NCBI GenBank assembly: GCA_903859815.1
Contig: CAIOOA010000219.1
Location: 1-42,121 of the forward strand
DNA: 42,121 nt
Reading direction: 5' to 3'
Source: an uncultured Methylococcaceae bacterium
GTDB lineage: Bacteria > Pseudomonadota > Gammaproteobacteria > Methylococcales > Methylococcaceae
Below are positions 22,699 to 31,655 of the stretch, piece after piece. Under the pieces are notes generated by a model. It was not told the origin of the DNA. It saw only the letters and a list, made by a program, of their open reading frames with translations, and made no database searches. The translations under genes and the position numbers were made by a program. Within the stretch, counting starts at the first letter, position 1. Every line of letters begins with the position of its first letter.

Positions 22699-25221
22699 AT
22701 GCAATCCATGATTAGTAAATCGCATATCAAAAGTTCGCCCACCCCTGCCCTGACCGAGAAACCACCTTTGGGGATGGGAGCAGCGCCTTTGGCCGAGGAC
22801 ATTAGCCGGCATTTCAACTACACCTTGGGCCGGGACAAAAACTGCAAATCCGCCCATTACAGCTATACCGCCCTAGCATTGGCAGTGCGCGACCGTTTAA
22901 TGGAGCGCTGGAAAAATACGGCTTATGCTTACGAAGAAGGCGATAGCAAACGTGCCTATTATCTGTCCTTGGAGTTTCTGATGGGCCGGACCTTGGGTAA
23001 TGCCATGCTCAATCTAGGCTTGGAAAACCCCTTGCACAAAGCCTTGCATGATTTGGGCTTGGATATGGAAGAATTGATTGATAGCGAACCGGATGCGGGC
23101 TTGGGCAACGGTGGCCTAGGTCGATTGGCAGCCTGTTTCATTGACAGTTGCGCCACCTTGCAACTGCCGGTCATGGGCTACGGCCTGCGCTATGAATATG
23201 GAATGTTCCGCCAGAATATCGAACAAGGGCATCAAATGGAAGAACCGGACCATTGGCTGCGCAACGGTCATGTCTGGGAAATCGAACGCCCGGAATTGAC
23301 CCAGCGTATCCGCTTTGGTGGGCGCACCGAGACCCAAGAAGGCCCGAATCGGGTCAAGCGCGTGGTTTGGGTGGACACCCACGATGTCTTGGCCGTGCCT
23401 TATGACATTCCCGTTCCCGGCTATCAGAATGGCACGGTCAACACCCTGCGTTTGTGGAAGTCTGCCGCCACCGACGAATTTGATTTGGGCGAATTCAATG
23501 CCGGCAGTTATTCCGAATCCGTGGCGGCAAAAAATACTGCCGAGAACATCACCATGGTGTTGTATCCGAATGATGCCAGCGAAAATGGCAAGGAATTGCG
23601 CTTGCGTCAGCAATATCTGCTGGCTTCCGCCAGTTTGCAGGACGCCATCAGGCTTTGGATACGCAAACATGGCGAGGACTTTACTCATTTCGCCGAGAAA
23701 AACTGCTTCCAATTGAATGACACCCATCCCAGCATCGCCGTCGCCGAGTTGATGCGAATTTTGATGGATGAGTATGACATGGGTTGGGACGAGGCTTGGG
23801 CCATCACCACCAAGACCATGGCCTACACCAACCACACGTTATTGCCAGAGGCTTTGGAGCGTTGGCCGGTGCGCCTATTCCGGCAATTATTGCCGCGCTT
23901 GCTGGAAATTATCTTCGATATCAACGCCCGCTTCATGGCCGAAGTGTCCAACCGCTGGCCCGGAGATTTCGACCGCATGGCCCGGATGTCCTTGATTGAG
24001 GAAGGCTGGGAGCAACAAGTTCGCATGGCTTTCCTAGCCATAGTCGGCAGTTACTCGGTAAATGGCGTGGCCGAATTGCATTCCGATCTGTTAAAACAAG
24101 GGCTATTCCGAGATTTTTATGAACTCTGGCCTGACAAGTTCAACAATAAAACCAATGGGGTCACTCCTCGCCGTTGGTTGGCTTGGTGCAACCCCAAACT
24201 CTCGGCCTTGATTACCGAAACCATAGGCGAGGGATGGGTCACCGATTTATCCCTGTTGAGCAAGCTGGCCCCTCATGCCGAAAATGCCAAATTCCGTGAG
24301 CGTTGGCGGCAGATCAAACGGGATAACAAAGTCCGGTTGCTGGAATACAAGAGGAATGAAATGGGTGTAGACGGAGCCATCAGCCCGGACATGATGTTCG
24401 ACGTGCAAGTCAAACGCATCCACGAATACAAGCGCCAATTGTTGAATGCATTGCATGTAATCCATCTTTATGACCGGATCAAACGCGGCGATACTGCCAA
24501 TTGGACACCACGTTGCGTGTTGTTTGGAGGCAAAGCCGCTCCGGGTTATTTCATGGCGAAGCTCATCATCAAACTCATCAACAATATCGCCAGTGTCATC
24601 AACAAAGACCCGGCGGCACAGGGCTTGTTGAATGTGGTTTTTGTACCGAACTACCGAGTTTCCGCGATGGAAGTGATTTGTGCGGGTACGGACCTTTCCG
24701 AGCAAATCTCCACGGCGGGCAAAGAAGCCTCCGGCACAGGCAATATGAAATTCATGATTAACGGCGCGATGACCATCGGCACCTTGGACGGTGCCAACAT
24801 CGAAATTCGCGAGGAAGTGGGCGATGAAAATTTCTTCCTGTTCGGACTGACGGCGGAAGAAGTGGAGCGCACCCGTGGCAACTATGACCCCAATGGCATC
24901 ATCTCCAGCAACGAAGATTTGCACAGGGTCATGCATTATCTGGAAATCAGCCATTTCAACAAGTTTGAGCCGGGTATTTTCGACCCCGTCATCATGTCCA
25001 TCCGCAATCCACACGACCCGTGGATGACGGCGGCAGACTTTGCCGGGTATGTCAAAGCCCAGCGTGATGCCGCCGAGGCTTATCTCGACCAAGAGGCTTG
25101 GACGAAGATGAGCATCTTGAACACGGCGGCTAGTGGCAAGTTTTCCACCGACCGCACCATCAGCGAATACAATCGCGACATTTGGAAATTGCAGCAGGTT
25201 TCCGCGTTGACGGGGGCGTAA
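22699..25221 (+). CDS. glgP: Glycogen/starch/maltodextrin phosphorylase
   Basis: 840 aa, full length for GT35. Family landmarks are YYLSLEFLMGRTLGNAM (about 86-102), GLGNGGLGRLAACFIDS (about 134-150), VKRIHEYKRQLLNA (about 573-586), GGKAAPGY (about 611-618) and EASGTGNMKFMINGA with PLP lysine K684. It releases glucose-1-phosphate from alpha-1,4-glucans. It stands alone, with its own terminator before trmL; a second in-frame ATG is three codons in. No allosteric N-terminal phosphorylation site is expected in bacterial forms. Confidence 0.95.
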   Translation: MQSMISKSHIKSSPTPALTEKPPLGMGAAPLAEDISRHFNYTLGRDKNCKSAHYSYTALALAVRDRLMERWKNTAYAYEEGDSKRAYYLSLEFLMGRTLGNAMLNLGLENPLHKALHDLGLDMEELIDSEPDAGLGNGGLGRLAACFIDSCATLQLPVMGYGLRYEYGMFRQNIEQGHQMEEPDHWLRNGHVWEIERPELTQRIRFGGRTETQEGPNRVKRVVWVDTHDVLAVPYDIPVPGYQNGTVNTLRLWKSAATDEFDLGEFNAGSYSESVAAKNTAENITMVLYPNDASENGKELRLRQQYLLASASLQDAIRLWIRKHGEDFTHFAEKNCFQLNDTHPSIAVAELMRILMDEYDMGWDEAWAITTKTMAYTNHTLLPEALERWPVRLFRQLLPRLLEIIFDINARFMAEVSNRWPGDFDRMARMSLIEEGWEQQVRMAFLAIVGSYSVNGVAELHSDLLKQGLFRDFYELWPDKFNNKTNGVTPRRWLAWCNPKLSALITETIGEGWVTDLSLLSKLAPHAENAKFRERWRQIKRDNKVRLLEYKRNEMGVDGAISPDMMFDVQVKRIHEYKRQLLNALHVIHLYDRIKRGDTANWTPRCVLFGGKAAPGYFMAKLIIKLINNIASVINKDPAAQGLLNVVFVPNYRVSAMEVICAGTDLSEQISTAGKEASGTGNMKFMINGAMTIGTLDGANIEIREEVGDENFFLFGLTAEEVERTRGNYDPNGIISSNEDLHRVMHYLEISHFNKFEPGIFDPVIMSIRNPHDPWMTAADFAGYVKAQRDAAEAYLDQEAWTKMSILNTAASGKFSTDRTISEYNRDIWKLQQVSALTGA

Positions 25222-25234
25222 AACCCTTCCGGCA

Positions 25235-25268
25235 AACCGACTCGGTCTCCAAAACCGAGTCGGTTTTC
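25235..25268 (+). terminator. Terminator after glgP
   Basis: AACCGACTCGGT (25235-25246) pairs perfectly with ACCGAGTCGGTT (25254-25265) around CTCCAAA, running into TTTTC. It ends only about 15 bp before the trmL ATG, so trmL needs its own promoter or read-through. Confidence 0.85.
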
Positions 25269-25283
25269 ACTTGAGACCGACCA

Positions 25284-25763
25284 ATGTTCAGCGTATTGCT
25301 TTACGAACCTGAAATCCCGCCGAACACCGGCAATATCATCCGCTTGTGCGCCAACATGGGCGCAAACCTCCATCTCATCAAGCCCTTGGGCTTCGACCTT
25401 GACGACAAAAAACTCCGCCGTGCCGGTTTGGACTATCGCGAATGGGCGAGCGTGAAAGTCCATGATTCGCTATCCGACTGCTTGGGAGTGGTTCAACCGG
25501 AAAGGCTTTTCGCACTCTCCACCAAAGGCCAATGCCGGTATGACCAGCCGGACTATCAATCCGGCGATGCCTTCCTGTTTGGACCTGAGACGCGGGGCTT
25601 GCCAGCCACGGTTCGGGAATCGCTGCCGGTCGAACACCAATTATATGTACCGATGGTGGCGGAAAGCCGTAGCCTAAACCTGTCCAATGCGGTGGCCTTG
25701 GTATTGTTCGAGGCTTGGAGGCAGTGTGAATTTGAGGGAAGCGGCGGACTCATGCACCCTTGA
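25284..25763 (+). CDS. trmL: tRNA (cytidine/uridine(34)-2'-O)-methyltransferase
   Basis: 159 aa, the compact SPOUT-family size. The SAM knot motifs are NTGNIIRLCANMG (motif 1, about 14-26), LFGPETRGLP (motif 2, about 98-107) and SLNLSNAVALVLFEA (motif 3, about 130-144). It methylates the wobble ribose of tRNA-Leu isoacceptors. The start MFSVLLYEPEIPPNTGN is canonical. With trhP it is the second wobble-position enzyme in this window, though the two genes are 12 kb apart. Confidence 0.94.
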   Translation: MFSVLLYEPEIPPNTGNIIRLCANMGANLHLIKPLGFDLDDKKLRRAGLDYREWASVKVHDSLSDCLGVVQPERLFALSTKGQCRYDQPDYQSGDAFLFGPETRGLPATVRESLPVEHQLYVPMVAESRSLNLSNAVALVLFEAWRQCEFEGSGGLMHP

Positions 25764-26271
25764 GTGTCGATGGAAACCCGGAACGCAGTAAGGCTCATCA
25801 AATTGGATTCAAAGATTTCGTCGAATTACGCTTACCTTCGAGTTACTTCATTGCGTCGGGAAAAAGCGACTTACCAGTCAAAGACTGTTCTAAATTCTTA
25901 CCTTTTTTTTCTTATCTCTTGAATTTCCTAGATTACTCAATTAAACACAATGTTGCTGTTTGGCTACAGTTAAGGCATTTTATATCTAAAAATATCTATC
26001 TTCAGGACATCAATAACTGTTTTAGTGATTTTTAATATAATTTCATGCCGATTACTTTAAATATTTACATCATATAAACGCCATTTATTGGCATGTTTAT
26101 TGCGAAATATCACGTTGCCATGCTTAAATTAGGATGTATCTATACTTCTCTATCTAGCCTATAAGTATTTTCCCGATATGGAGGTTGCGTTTAATTTTGT
26201 GCATTTTTTTAGCATGGCAAAACACAGAGTGCATTTTTTGCAAACAAGAATGTTTAATTTGGAGAAAAGAT
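25764..26271. other. AT-rich gap before accessory genes
   Basis: About 500 bp of AT-rich sequence with poly-T runs. A 91-codon frame from 25760 overlaps the trmL stop, lacks a ribosome site and has no recognisable features. No terminator, tRNA or repeat that I can support. The base composition shifts here toward AT and stays so to about 28,200, consistent with acquired DNA. Confidence 0.45.
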
Positions 26272-26823
26272 ATGAATATGAAGCCTTGCATTGCAAAGCC
26301 CTTGGCTGTTTGTGTACTTTCTATGCTCCCAATTGTGAGCATGGCTGGCAACCCAAGTTCTGTCGGTGATATTGTAGGGAGAGATTTAAATATACTTGGA
26401 CTTGGATGGGCTGGTCATGTTGGCATGTGGAACGGAAGCAATGTCGTTGAAGTATTGAGTAAGAGTCCAGTCATCCAACAAAACTCACTTTCTAACTTCA
26501 AATCACAGAGCAAATACTGGGGTGCACGTTACGGTAAAGGATCGAATTTTTATGGTATGGTGTCCAGTGGATGGAATCAAAGGCTGTATAGCCCTTCTTA
26601 TACAATCACAGCATCGTGGAAAGAAGGCGGATTACAGGAGAGATATTGCGCAAAATACAATTGGTGGGGTACGTGCGCTTCTTATGCGTATAGAACTACA
26701 ACTGCGCAATTCCGTTGTGATACTTTCACAAACTACATGTACTGGAAAGGTGCGGGTTCCAGCCTAGTTGGAAACTCTATCTTGCCAACAATCGTGTATA
26801 ATAGTATGCCAAAATCAAGGTGA
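26272..26823 (+). CDS. Secreted permuted papain-like (YiiX/NlpC-P60 superfamily-like) protein
   Basis: 183 aa from ATG 26272 (GGAGAAAAGAT immediately before). The signal peptide MNMKPCIAKPLAVCVLSMLPIVSMA ends near 25. The mature part starts GDIVGRDL, followed by GWAGHVGMW with candidate catalytic H49, and near the end FRCDTFTNYMYW with candidate nucleophile C149. The order His first, Cys later, with a GDI strand before the His, matches circularly permuted NlpC/P60 (YaeF/YiiX) hydrolases that cut amide or ester bonds in peptidoglycan or lipids. Extra Cys (C127, C135) may form a disulfide. It is followed by a hairpin and a membrane-anchored helical protein. The fold assignment is pattern-based; not certain. 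Confidence 0.62.
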   Translation: MNMKPCIAKPLAVCVLSMLPIVSMAGNPSSVGDIVGRDLNILGLGWAGHVGMWNGSNVVEVLSKSPVIQQNSLSNFKSQSKYWGARYGKGSNFYGMVSSGWNQRLYSPSYTITASWKEGGLQERYCAKYNWWGTCASYAYRTTTAQFRCDTFTNYMYWKGAGSSLVGNSILPTIVYNSMPKSR

Positions 26824-26842
26824 AGAATAAAAATTGAAATAT

Positions 26843-26868
26843 CCTATCTCTCAAGGATGAGAGATAGG
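26843..26868 (+). terminator. Hairpin between the two accessory genes
   Basis: CCTATCTCTC (26843-26852) pairs perfectly with GAGAGATAGG (26859-26868) around AAGGAT, followed by CTTTAAAT. The T-run is weak, so it may only dampen read-through into the next gene. Confidence 0.55.
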
Positions 26869-26891
26869 CTTTAAATACTTTAGAGGTTTTT

Positions 26892-28190
26892 ATGAAAACT
26901 TGGCATATAATTTTTATATCTGCAATTTTTTTAATGGGTTTTTTTTATTATAAAAACCAATTTTATATAAACTATGAAAAACCTAAGGATGTTATAAAGG
27001 ATTCTACTAAAACAGCAACATCCTCTACTATTTCTTCTGATATTAAATTATTTTTAGAGCAGAATGCTCAATTAAACTTTGATATAGAACAAATAAGAAA
27101 TCCAAATTCAACAACAACTCTAATTGGTAACAATGATAGAGACAAGAAAATCAAAGCAATTAGAGATATTTTAAATGGAGATAATATTAATGTCAGAGAC
27201 TTAGATAAATGGATTCTTGAATTAATTCGTGACAAAAGTATTCCACGTTCTGAAAAAATTGATGCCCTACTAGGCTTGTTAGATGAGTTTGGTTATGATT
27301 CTGTAAAAGGCGAATACTTACTGGATACCTTGGGTTCAATGAGACCTATTGAAATTGCTGATCGCCTGATCGACAAATTTAATGCAGATGTCTCAGATGG
27401 CACTAAAATCCGGTTAATGAGAATATTGGCCGATTCATACGGTATCGATCCTGAGAAGCTTAGTCCTGAAGTCGCGAAATTTGTCGCGCAACAAAGCATT
27501 GGAATTCATGATTTTTTCACCAAACAAATTGAAAACCCAAGCTCTCCGGGCTTGTATCGGGAGGCCATCAAACTTTACACTTCAGTTTCCTCTTTGGATG
27601 AATTAAATATATTAAATGATTCTCTGATAAAACATCAGGACTTACTACCGATTCAAGAGGGCTTGAATATCAGACTAGAATCATCATTGAGCACACAAGA
27701 TGCTCAACAAACTTTGTTGCCTGATTTATTAAATAATGTGCAAAAAGGTTTTTTTGGCGATACTGTAAAGCAGGACTTTAATGAACATTTGTATGGAATG
27801 ATTAGAGCACCTAATGCCGATCAAGTATTAAGCGAAAATACAAAAACACAGTTAGCAGAATATGTTCAACACCAACAACCTCAGCTTAATCCGAATAAGG
27901 CTGATTTCAATGCTATTCATAATTACAACGATTGGGCAGAAACCTATGCAAATCTATCCAGCCATGGCGACAAAGTTAATTTTGTTTATGACATGGTTGT
28001 CAACTCTGCCTCACCAGTGCAACAGGCAACATTGACGGTTTATGCGGACCCTACTGTTTTGACCCAATTACAGCAAAATACTGCTTTACAACAAAATCTA
28101 AGTACGGCTTTAGAAAGCAATGAATTATCTTCTAATACGAGGCAACTTATCCAAGATGCTTTGCAACGCTTACAACCGTCTACAAAATAA
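26892..28190 (+). CDS. Membrane-anchored all-helical protein of unknown function
   Basis: 432 aa. One N-terminal membrane segment (MKTWHIIFISAIFLMGFFYY) would leave the bulk in the periplasm. After a Ser/Thr-rich linker (about 38-50) the sequence is helical with units such as DLDKWILELIRDKSIPRSEKIDALLGLLDEFG, resembling HEAT-like repeats. The second half is Gln/Asn-rich (LLPDLLNNVQKG, QHQQPQLNPNK, LQQNTALQQNLS). GAGG lies about 8 bp before the ATG. Directly after the secreted papain-like gene on the same strand, with matching AT-rich composition, so the two probably arrived together. I do not recognise the family; a partner or immunity role is only a guess. Confidence 0.72.
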   Translation: MKTWHIIFISAIFLMGFFYYKNQFYINYEKPKDVIKDSTKTATSSTISSDIKLFLEQNAQLNFDIEQIRNPNSTTTLIGNNDRDKKIKAIRDILNGDNINVRDLDKWILELIRDKSIPRSEKIDALLGLLDEFGYDSVKGEYLLDTLGSMRPIEIADRLIDKFNADVSDGTKIRLMRILADSYGIDPEKLSPEVAKFVAQQSIGIHDFFTKQIENPSSPGLYREAIKLYTSVSSLDELNILNDSLIKHQDLLPIQEGLNIRLESSLSTQDAQQTLLPDLLNNVQKGFFGDTVKQDFNEHLYGMIRAPNADQVLSENTKTQLAEYVQHQQPQLNPNKADFNAIHNYNDWAETYANLSSHGDKVNFVYDMVVNSASPVQQATLTVYADPTVLTQLQQNTALQQNLSTALESNELSSNTRQLIQDALQRLQPSTK

Positions 28191-28266
28191 AACCAATAAC
28201 AAATGCTTGATTAATCAAAATCGCAGCAAAATTAACGAATAGCCGAAAGTGGATGTTCGATTGAGG

Positions 28267-28470
28267 TTATTTCTGCTGACTGACTAAACTTTCAATAATC
28301 TCTTCCAAAGCTTCCTGCCAAGGATGACCGGGGCGCAATTCCCATATATCCAGCCAAACCTTGATGCCATGCGCCTGTAGCCTTTTCGCTAGGGCAATAA
28401 CGGCGGGTTTGTCTTTGCTGTTGTGGGACAGAAATACGTCAAATTGCGGTTGGCGGGTGGGTTCTGACAT
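28267..28470 (-). pseudogene. Truncated second copy of the TIR domain gene
   Basis: 67 aa. Residues about 7-60 differ at only about five positions from the N terminus of the TIR-SUMF1 protein at 30027-31598 (shared block DVFLSHNS.DKPAVI.LAKRLQA, WELRPGHPWQEAL). The similarity stops after EIIE and is replaced by SLVSQQK and a stop; the full protein ends in LSQK, so an internal deletion joining the two ends is possible. It lacks the second half of the TIR fold and cannot be a complete NADase. It starts 7 bp after the amine oxidase stop. Confidence 0.72.
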
Positions 28471-28477
28471 AAGCTAT

Positions 28478-29989
28478 CTAATTGCGCTCATGATTTTCGA
28501 CCGAAGGATTCTTGTCACGTTTTAGGATGTCTAGAACCACGCGGATGGCGGAAACAGCGGCTCCATCGGAATGAGTGCCTTCGGTGAAGTCTCCGGCGAA
28601 ATAAACCCTGCCTTGGGGTTTTCTCATCGAGTCCGATAATGCGTCAAACCGTGACCTTCCGACCGGCCATGAAGCGATGGCGCGGGGATGGTAACGGTAG
28701 AAGACGATTTTTTTGACATCTTGCCGGAAACCCGGCCAGAGCTTGTCAAACTCCTCCAGCAGCGACGACCTGATGGCATCCATGTCGCCCGTCCGCGCAT
28801 TAAAACGCTCGGCATGATCTCCGGTGATGAGAAGATTGAGCAGCGTGGATTGGGGCGGTGTCCCCGACGGGCTTGCTTCGTCATTGCCGCCGTAAATCAC
28901 CCCGAGCGGGCCGTCGGAGAGTATCGGTAATACACTTTCCCCATTGACCGTCCAGAATCGGCTGGCTTTCGCGTCAAGGATGACATGCGCAGTGAAATAA
29001 GAACCCCAAGTTTGCGTATAGATAGCTTGACTCCGTTCAGCCGAAAGCGGTGGATCGAACTGAATTTCATAAAGCCGGAACAGAGGCATCGTGGTGACGA
29101 CGTATTTGGCGTGATAGATGTGTTGCTTGAAGTCTGCGGTGTCGGTAGCGGTGACGATGACACCGTTGGGCAGCGATTGGATGTTGGTGACTTGTTGGTT
29201 CAGCAAGATTCGGTCTTTGCCGATATGGTCCGCGATGGCAAGCGCGGCTTGCTGATTCCCGCCCACAATGTGGTAGGAGCCGGTTCCCTTGCCTGAGAAT
29301 ATATGCCAATCGGCAATGCCTTCCAATGCGCTGATGGACTCCCAAGAGGTTCCATATTCGGGTTCGCTCTCGATGCGAATGAATTCTTGCGCCTTTTTTG
29401 ATAGCCCCCCGGTTTTCCTGACCCAATCGGAGAAAGAAACTTCCTTCAGCTTCATCAAGCCATGATCAATTGGCGGGTTGTGCAGTTGTTTATACAATTC
29501 CGCCATTTTGATATCCCATTTGATATATCTCGCCATTTCTTCCTTGGAAAACAAGGAACCGAGAAACTCTCGATTGGTTTCCTGCGTGAAGGCCATTAGC
29601 TTGCCTTGGTACAGGAAACTCGAAAAGGCAGTGGCTGACTTCTCCATGGGAATTTTCAACTCATTAAAAATCTCCAAACTGGGATTGTCAGCCCAAAACT
29701 CCTCAAGCCCCACTTCCGCTGAGACCTGTTCGGGGTAGGCTGCGGTGCGTATCCGTCCACCAATATGGGGGGTTTGCTCAAGAATCAGAAAGCTTTTACC
29801 CTCTTTGTTTAGACGATAGGCGGTGCTTAAGCCAGCCAAACCCGCACCGACGATGATGACATCAGGTTCTTCAGCCTGTGCGATTTCGCTTGTCACCAAC
29901 AATCCGAGAACCATGATGACACTGAGTATGGAAACACGTCTAGCGGGTCGCTGGAAACGAAATAAACGCATGTGTATCTGCATAGTCAA
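28478..29989 (-). CDS. Exported flavin-containing amine oxidase
   Basis: 503 aa. An N-terminal signal (ARRVSILSVIMVLGLLVTSEIAQA, about 17-40) is followed by the FAD-binding motif DVIIVGAGLAGLSTAYRL (about 43-60) and ILEQTPHIGGRIRT. The C-terminal FAD segment is GRVYFAGDFTEGTHSDGAAVSA (about 465-486). Members oxidise amines, polyamines or related substrates with O2. The signal could be Tat-type: RFQRPARR precedes the hydrophobic stretch, though it lacks a clean RRxFLK. It lies between a full and a truncated TIR gene on the same strand, 37 bp downstream of the full one, so co-transcription is likely. Substrate unknown. Confidence 0.88.
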   Translation of the reverse strand: MTMQIHMRLFRFQRPARRVSILSVIMVLGLLVTSEIAQAEEPDVIIVGAGLAGLSTAYRLNKEGKSFLILEQTPHIGGRIRTAAYPEQVSAEVGLEEFWADNPSLEIFNELKIPMEKSATAFSSFLYQGKLMAFTQETNREFLGSLFSKEEMARYIKWDIKMAELYKQLHNPPIDHGLMKLKEVSFSDWVRKTGGLSKKAQEFIRIESEPEYGTSWESISALEGIADWHIFSGKGTGSYHIVGGNQQAALAIADHIGKDRILLNQQVTNIQSLPNGVIVTATDTADFKQHIYHAKYVVTTMPLFRLYEIQFDPPLSAERSQAIYTQTWGSYFTAHVILDAKASRFWTVNGESVLPILSDGPLGVIYGGNDEASPSGTPPQSTLLNLLITGDHAERFNARTGDMDAIRSSLLEEFDKLWPGFRQDVKKIVFYRYHPRAIASWPVGRSRFDALSDSMRKPQGRVYFAGDFTEGTHSDGAAVSAIRVVLDILKRDKNPSVENHERN

Positions 29990-30026
29990 TAATCTCCAAA
30001 ACTGGATGATCTGCCATTGGATCAGG

Positions 30027-31598
30027 TCACTTCTGACTCAAGGCCAACCTAAATCCTAACGTTGTCCAGCGATAATCCGGTTCGGTCGAATAACGCAAGG
30101 TGGAACGCACGTCGCGAACCGGGTTATACCAAGAGCCACCGCGCAAGACTTGAGTAGGCACATCGGCATCGCCCCAAACACTGCCGTCGCTAGGTGCGCC
30201 TTGGTAATTGTCATGCCAATTATCCTTGGTCCATTCCCATACATTGCCGGCCATGTCGAACAAACCGAAGGCATTGGGTTTTTTCTGACCGACGGGATGG
30301 GTTTGATGCCCCGAATTGTCGGCAAACCAAGCATAATCAAGTGCTGCCGTTTCGCCTTCCGGCCAATACCAAGGGGTTCCCGTCCCCGCCTTAGCAGCGT
30401 ATTCCCATTCGGCTTCCGTAGGCAAACGGTAGGGCTTGCCGGTTTTTTCCTTCAACCAATTGGCATAGGCTTTGGCATCCGCACTGTTCACACACACCAC
30501 AGGATGCTTGTCAGTCTGCGTAAATGCCGTTTCCCAGGTGGTTTTAGCATCCATCTTCCAGTTGCCTTCGGCATAAACCCAACAACCATTGCTTTTACGT
30601 TGGGTCGCGGCGGCAAAGACGGCATATTCGCCCTTGGTCACTTCATATTTGCCAATGCTGAAGGGCTTTAATTTGATGTTATGCAGAGGTGTCTCGGAAT
30701 TGTAGGCTAAGGGGTCGGTTTTCTTGTCTGAACCCATCAAAAACTCACCCCCCGGCAAACTGACCATCTCCGGTTCCACGATGGGGGTCGTTGACTCCGA
30801 ATTGAGGTTTGCGTTGGGCTTTTGTTCCGATTCCTGCTTGGCCGCAGCCTCCGGGTCTGAAGTGTCGATCAAGCTGATATTCAACTTCCAATTGGGCTTG
30901 GGTTCTGTTGACGCATTTGGGTCGGGAACATCAGTCCTGCCTAATTTAAAATGCCAATTCAAGAAGCCCGCCACCAATAAAGTGACAATCACGAGAATGT
31001 ATGGCTTGGTCAGCCTTGCCCGCCATTTCTGGTAAGCCGTTTGGGGAAGTTGGCTGGGCTGTTTTGGATCGGGTTGGCTGGCGTTAGCATTCCTCTGCGG
31101 CGAGGCGGGTTGGGTCGATTGAGACTTTTCGTAACGAGCGGGGGAATCATCCAGATCTAGGATTTTCGCTGGCTTTTCACCGGTGATGCCCCAGATTAAG
31201 CGTTCAAATCCTTCATCTTCTTTGCCATGGCGAAAATCCACCCAGGTAAATCGCCGTAATAGTAAAGGCAAATCTGGCTCGCTCGGGCAGTCGGGCAATA
31301 ACACCGGTATCACCGGCAGTTTGCGGTTGACGAATTCATCCAAGCAAGCGCTCATTTCCGCATTTTCCCAGGGGCCTAAACCATCCGCGCCGACCAACAC
31401 CGCCGCCGAGCGGGTCGTTTCAATGATTTCTGTTAAGGCTTCCTGCCAAGGATGACCGGGGCGCAACTCCCAGGCATCCAGCCAAACTTTTATCCCGTTG
31501 GCCTGTAGCCGTTTAGCCAACTCGATGACAGCCGGTTTGTCCAAGCTGTTATGGGAGAGAAACACGTCAAATTGCGGTTGAGAAGTATAGTCAGCCAT
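30027..31598 (-). CDS. TIR domain - transmembrane helix - SUMF1/FGE-like domain protein
   Basis: 523 aa. The TIR domain spans about 8-140: FDVFLSHNSLDKPAV, VWLDAWELRPG with candidate catalytic Glu E44, and a GPWENAEMSACLDEF helix. A Pro/Ser/Gln-rich linker (150-190) precedes one membrane helix (about 199-216). The SUMF1/formylglycine-generating-enzyme-like domain spans about 272-523 (MVSLPGGEFLMGSD, YRLPTEAEWEYAAKAG, FDMAGNVWEWT, VLRGGSWYN, LGFRLAL). True FGE needs a Cys pair near RGGSW; here none is seen, so this is probably a binding or structural C-type-lectin-fold domain. Proposed layout: TIR in the cytoplasm, sensor in the periplasm. TIR domains often degrade NAD in defence; this is inference. 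Followed by an amine oxidase gene and a truncated TIR copy. Confidence 0.9.
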   Translation of the reverse strand: MADYTSQPQFDVFLSHNSLDKPAVIELAKRLQANGIKVWLDAWELRPGHPWQEALTEIIETTRSAAVLVGADGLGPWENAEMSACLDEFVNRKLPVIPVLLPDCPSEPDLPLLLRRFTWVDFRHGKEDEGFERLIWGITGEKPAKILDLDDSPARYEKSQSTQPASPQRNANASQPDPKQPSQLPQTAYQKWRARLTKPYILVIVTLLVAGFLNWHFKLGRTDVPDPNASTEPKPNWKLNISLIDTSDPEAAAKQESEQKPNANLNSESTTPIVEPEMVSLPGGEFLMGSDKKTDPLAYNSETPLHNIKLKPFSIGKYEVTKGEYAVFAAATQRKSNGCWVYAEGNWKMDAKTTWETAFTQTDKHPVVCVNSADAKAYANWLKEKTGKPYRLPTEAEWEYAAKAGTGTPWYWPEGETAALDYAWFADNSGHQTHPVGQKKPNAFGLFDMAGNVWEWTKDNWHDNYQGAPSDGSVWGDADVPTQVLRGGSWYNPVRDVRSTLRYSTEPDYRWTTLGFRLALSQK

Positions 31599-31655
31599 GC
31601 GAGGCGGCTCCTTATTGGGCAGGATATCGATAATGCCCTATAGGATACCATTGAC

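Noticed and set aside
22526-22711. 61-codon frame upstream of glgP
   Set aside because: No ribosome site and it overlaps the glgP start; treated as intergenic.
23116-23835. Long minus-strand frames inside glgP (23116-23835, 24247-25092) and similar ones opposite ilvI and the histidine kinases
   Set aside because: Shadows of strongly supported genes with no start signals or domains.
25760-26035. 91-codon frame after trmL
   Set aside because: Overlaps the trmL stop, lacks a ribosome site, and shows no recognisable features in AT-rich sequence.
30027-30800. Diversity-generating retroelement target in the SUMF1-like C-terminal domain
   Set aside because: DGR targets often use this fold, but no reverse transcriptase or template repeat is seen in the window.
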